Assembly (NCBI RefSeq): GCF_003986975.1
Contig: NZ_PIPO01000001.1
Location: forward strand, 186,001-250,000
DNA from: Aliidiomarina soli
GTDB lineage: Bacteria > Pseudomonadota > Gammaproteobacteria > Enterobacterales > Alteromonadaceae
Direction: 5' to 3'
DNA length: 64,000 nt
A program made the position numbers and the translations under genes. The stretch's first letter is position 1; each line of letters opens with the position of its first letter. The notes beneath the pieces are model-generated. The model made no database searches. It was not told the origin of the DNA and saw only the letters and a program-made list of their open reading frames with translations. This document shows positions 61,892-64,000 of the stretch, piece by piece.

Positions 61892-62951
61892 TGCGCTGAA
61901 CCCTCGTTTTCATCGCTGTAATAGCACTCTGCAAGGCCTCACTTTGCTGGTCGGGAGAATGCAGTAGCAGCAACAGATGAGGGCGTAAGGCGGGCAAGGC
62001 AACCAAATCTGCAAACAGATGCGGGAACAGGTCCGGCTGGGTCGCTAACTGGTTCAGATAGGCGGTACGGATACCGTCATCTTCGAGTAACGGCCACAAC
62101 CGGGCTGCCAGTATAACCAACAGATCAGGTTCACAGGAGGTATCGAGCAGGGCCCTAATTGCGCGCTGCAGCTCGCTGGTTATGCGACTGCCGGACTGAA
62201 CTGAGCTACTCAGCGCACGAAGTAATGAAATATGCTGAGGCAGCGCTGCTTCGCCGCGTTGCTGTTGCAGGCGGGCGGTTAAATTATGTTGCAGACTGCT
62301 GGGTAGAGGGTGCTGCTCCAGGGTTTCACAAAGCACTTTCTGAAAAGGGGCAGGCCAGCTGTCAAAGTGCTGATGGATAGCAGTGGCCAGCTTGGGCTGT
62401 TGGTTGAGGCGTACGGCAACATCATGCAATCCTTGTAAGCCGAGTTGCTGCCAGTCAGCTGGCTGACTCTTACCAAGAATAAAAGCCTCGGCGTCTTCAA
62501 AATAAATGCTCGCTGGCTGCTCTAATAAGTAGCTTACTTTGGCATGAAAGGCGGCTCGTTTATCCTCAGCAGGGGTAAAAATATATGGGTTTTGTTTCAG
62601 GATCTCGTCCTGTTCAGCGCTGGTTGGCGCGGTAATATCGCGACCCAGTGCTTCGACTATAATTTGCAGATAATGCTGGCGTGCGCCATGGCTGATCAGG
62701 CCACGCTCATCCAGTGGAAACTTAGCGAACCAAATATAGGGGCTCTGCGCATTATTTTTATGCCAGAAAACAATCCCCAGCCAGGCGTGTTGTTGCAGCG
62801 GTGTGGGGTAGGGCTGCTGGCCAGCTTCTATCAATGCAAACTCAGTATTTGCAATTTGTTGAACAAGACGACCTAAGTCAAAAATGTAATAATGGGTGTC
62901 TCCGATAGTGAGAAACTCAGTTAAAGTATCAACGCTGTTCGCCTGGGTCAT
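61884..62951 (-). CDS. DUF3549 family protein
   Basis: The 355-aa product matches DUF3549. It has TLTEFLTIGDTHYYIFDLGR, PLQQHAWLGIVFWHKNNAQS and WFAKFPLDERGLISHGARQH. It is Gln/Leu-rich with helical repeats toward the C-terminus and has no transmembrane segment. Function unknown. It is divergent from yqcC across 88 bases and overlaps DUF3301 at its 3' end. Confidence 0.87.
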   Translation of the reverse strand: MTQANSVDTLTEFLTIGDTHYYIFDLGRLVQQIANTEFALIEAGQQPYPTPLQQHAWLGIVFWHKNNAQSPYIWFAKFPLDERGLISHGARQHYLQIIVEALGRDITAPTSAEQDEILKQNPYIFTPAEDKRAAFHAKVSYLLEQPASIYFEDAEAFILGKSQPADWQQLGLQGLHDVAVRLNQQPKLATAIHQHFDSWPAPFQKVLCETLEQHPLPSSLQHNLTARLQQQRGEAALPQHISLLRALSSSVQSGSRITSELQRAIRALLDTSCEPDLLVILAARLWPLLEDDGIRTAYLNQLATQPDLFPHLFADLVALPALRPHLLLLLHSPDQQSEALQSAITAMKTRVQRNV

Positions 62952-63039
62952 AGTTCGTTAACTCGTTACAGGTGGTGATGAATGTCAGTCGTATGGTGTT
63001 ATATTTTGCTAATTCAATGCGGTAAGTAAGAGAACTCTA

Positions 63040-63384
63040 GTGCAATATCAGCAAGTCCAAATTTTATTAGTGCAGCTGCAAAACGAGCTGCAGGATCTTC
63101 AGTTATGGCAGTCGCAAGCTCCGTCTGCGGAGGCGTTGCAGAGCACCCAGCCATTTGCGGTGGACACCCTGGCGTTTCACCAGTGGTTGCAGTTTATAAT
63201 GATACCACGAATGGAAAACCTGGTGCAGGCGCGTCGACCTTTACCAACGTCGATGGCGGTGAGCCCGATGGCGGTGCAGGTGTATTCCGGTCAGTTGAAA
63301 CAGCATCGGATGCTTATTAATTGTCTGCGTGAGCTGGACCAGGCTGTTACCGGGCAGGACCCATTGCAACCGGACCAGGCATGA
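63040..63384 (+). CDS. yqcC: YqcC (DUF446) family protein
   Basis: The 114-aa product matches YqcC. It has LLVQLQNELQDLQLWQSQAP, PFAVDTLAFHQWLQFIMIPR and MAVSPMAVQVYSGQ. The function is unknown. The start is GTG at 63040 with AAGAGAA upstream. Its stop overlaps truC as ATGA, the same order as E. coli yqcC-truC, supporting the identity of both. Confidence 0.9.
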   Translation: MQYQQVQILLVQLQNELQDLQLWQSQAPSAEALQSTQPFAVDTLAFHQWLQFIMIPRMENLVQARRPLPTSMAVSPMAVQVYSGQLKQHRMLINCLRELDQAVTGQDPLQPDQA

Positions 63385-64000
63385 GCGAACTGTCGCTGCT
63401 GTTTCAGGATCGCTATTTCGTCGCCATCGATAAACCTGCCGGATTATTGGTGCATCGCTCCTGGATCGCGTCGGAGGCGAAAGAATTTGCGCTGCAGATG
63501 CTGCGTGACCAGATAGGGCAACGGGTGTATCCGGTGCACAGGCTGGATCGTCCCACCTCGGGTATTTTACTCTTCGCATTGGATAGTGACAGCGCGCGAC
63601 AAATGGGAGAGTGTTTTGCCAACCGAGAGGTACATAAAATGTACCATGCGGTGGTGCGTGGCTATTTGCCCGAGCATGGTCAGATTAATTACCCGTTAAC
63701 AGAGCAGTTGGATAAGATTGCCGATAAACAGGCATCGACGGATAAAGAGGCACAGTCAGCAGTGACCGATTACATGACACTGGAGCGGGTTGAATTGCCT
63801 TATGAAGTCAGTAAACAGCACACTACGGCGCGTTATTCACTGGTAAAGCTGTCACCGAAAACAGGTCGTAAGCACCAGTTGAGACGCCATATGGCACATC
63901 TGCGACATCCGATTATTGGTGATACCAGTCATGGTGACGGCCGCCAGAATCGTTTTTTTCGACAGCATTTTGACCTGCAGCGTTTGTTGTTAGCTGCGAC
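63381..64000 (+). CDS. truC: tRNA pseudouridine65 synthase TruC (5' part)
   Basis: About 206 codons are visible and the gene runs off the window. The product is an RluA-type pseudouridine synthase with FQDRYFVAIDKPAGLLVHRS and the catalytic Asp56 in PVHRLDRPTSGILLFA. Further on, LVKLSPKTGRKHQLRRHMAH is conserved. TruC makes pseudouridine 65 in several tRNAs. The ATG overlaps the yqcC stop as ATGA. The total length of E. coli TruC (260 aa) suggests roughly 50 codons are missing. Confidence 0.93.
   Translation, partial: MSELSLLFQDRYFVAIDKPAGLLVHRSWIASEAKEFALQMLRDQIGQRVYPVHRLDRPTSGILLFALDSDSARQMGECFANREVHKMYHAVVRGYLPEHGQINYPLTEQLDKIADKQASTDKEAQSAVTDYMTLERVELPYEVSKQHTTARYSLVKLSPKTGRKHQLRRHMAHLRHPIIGDTSHGDGRQNRFFRQHFDLQRLLLAA

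Noticed and set aside
1-64000. tRNA genes, CRISPR arrays, insertion sequences or prophage
   Set aside because: I read all intergenic gaps (each under about 250 bases) and saw no cloverleaf arms, spaced repeats, transposase or integrase genes.

Overview
The window looks like a chromosomal stretch of a marine gammaproteobacterium, most likely of the order Alteromonadales and perhaps family Idiomarinaceae. This is inferred from family content and gene order: smpB/ratA/rnfH, gcvA-(hydrolase)-DUF423-rlmM, ppnN...queF/syd...yqcC-truC, DUF3301/DUF3549/DUF3192 genes, and dense branched-chain amino-acid catabolism. No database was searched. Coding density is very high. No gene-free stretch exceeds about 250 bases. 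I found no rRNA, tRNA, CRISPR array, insertion sequence, integrase or prophage.

Layout. 1-6.6 kb: the distal part of a compact Tad (Flp pilus) locus with a TadE-like pseudopilin, an unrecognised partner, CpaB/RcpC, a short CpaC/RcpA secretin, TadA, TadB, TadC, a DUF192 protein and a TPR lipoprotein. 6.6-18.4 kb: housekeeping genes (smpB, ratA, rnfH, sixA, smrB, prmB, aroC, an MFS carrier, a large S9 peptidase, epmC, an ATP-NAD-kinase-like protein, a ferredoxin, gpt, a thioredoxin-like protein). 18.4-29 kb: a lactate pair (ldhA, lactate permease), proS, trmO, a secreted repeat protein, an H-NS-type gene, ETF-quinone oxidoreductase and a GGDEF-EAL protein.

29-39.5 kb: the leucine/isovalerate module liuR-liuA-liuB-liuC-liuD-liuE plus acetoacetyl-CoA synthetase, with a divergent thiolase. 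It converts isovaleryl-CoA through HMG-CoA to acetoacetate and acetyl-CoA. A LiuR-type palindrome sits between liuR and the thiolase gene. 39.5-43.7 kb: two related outer-membrane barrel genes (one with an OmpA C-domain), then a DMT exporter, a DUF1289 protein and an AraC regulator that appear to be one transcription unit. 43.8-49.3 kb: the valine module (mmsA, acyl-CoA dehydrogenase, 3-hydroxyisobutyryl-CoA hydrolase, mmsB, an SDR). It is divergent from the AraC gene across a tandem 21-bp operator-like repeat. Electrons from the acyl-CoA dehydrogenases would reach the quinone pool through the ETF-QO encoded at 25 kb, so much of the window serves branched-chain amino-acid oxidation.

49.5-64 kb: gcvA, an alpha/beta hydrolase, DUF423, rlmM, an NAD-type isocitrate dehydrogenase, a degenerate HDOD-like protein, two DUF3192 paralogues, ppnN, a GGDEF cyclase, queF, syd, a GNAT protein, a DUF962 protein, DUF3301, DUF3549, yqcC and the 5' part of truC, which runs off the end.

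I did not identify a clearly new multi-gene system. The most interesting signals are small DNA structures: a 35-bp near-perfect palindrome inside a coding sequence, a 21-bp tandem operator in front of mmsA, a twin-hairpin leader on a cyclic-di-GMP gene, and a perfect 15-bp tandem duplication in the hns leader. The reduced Tad locus also deserves attention.
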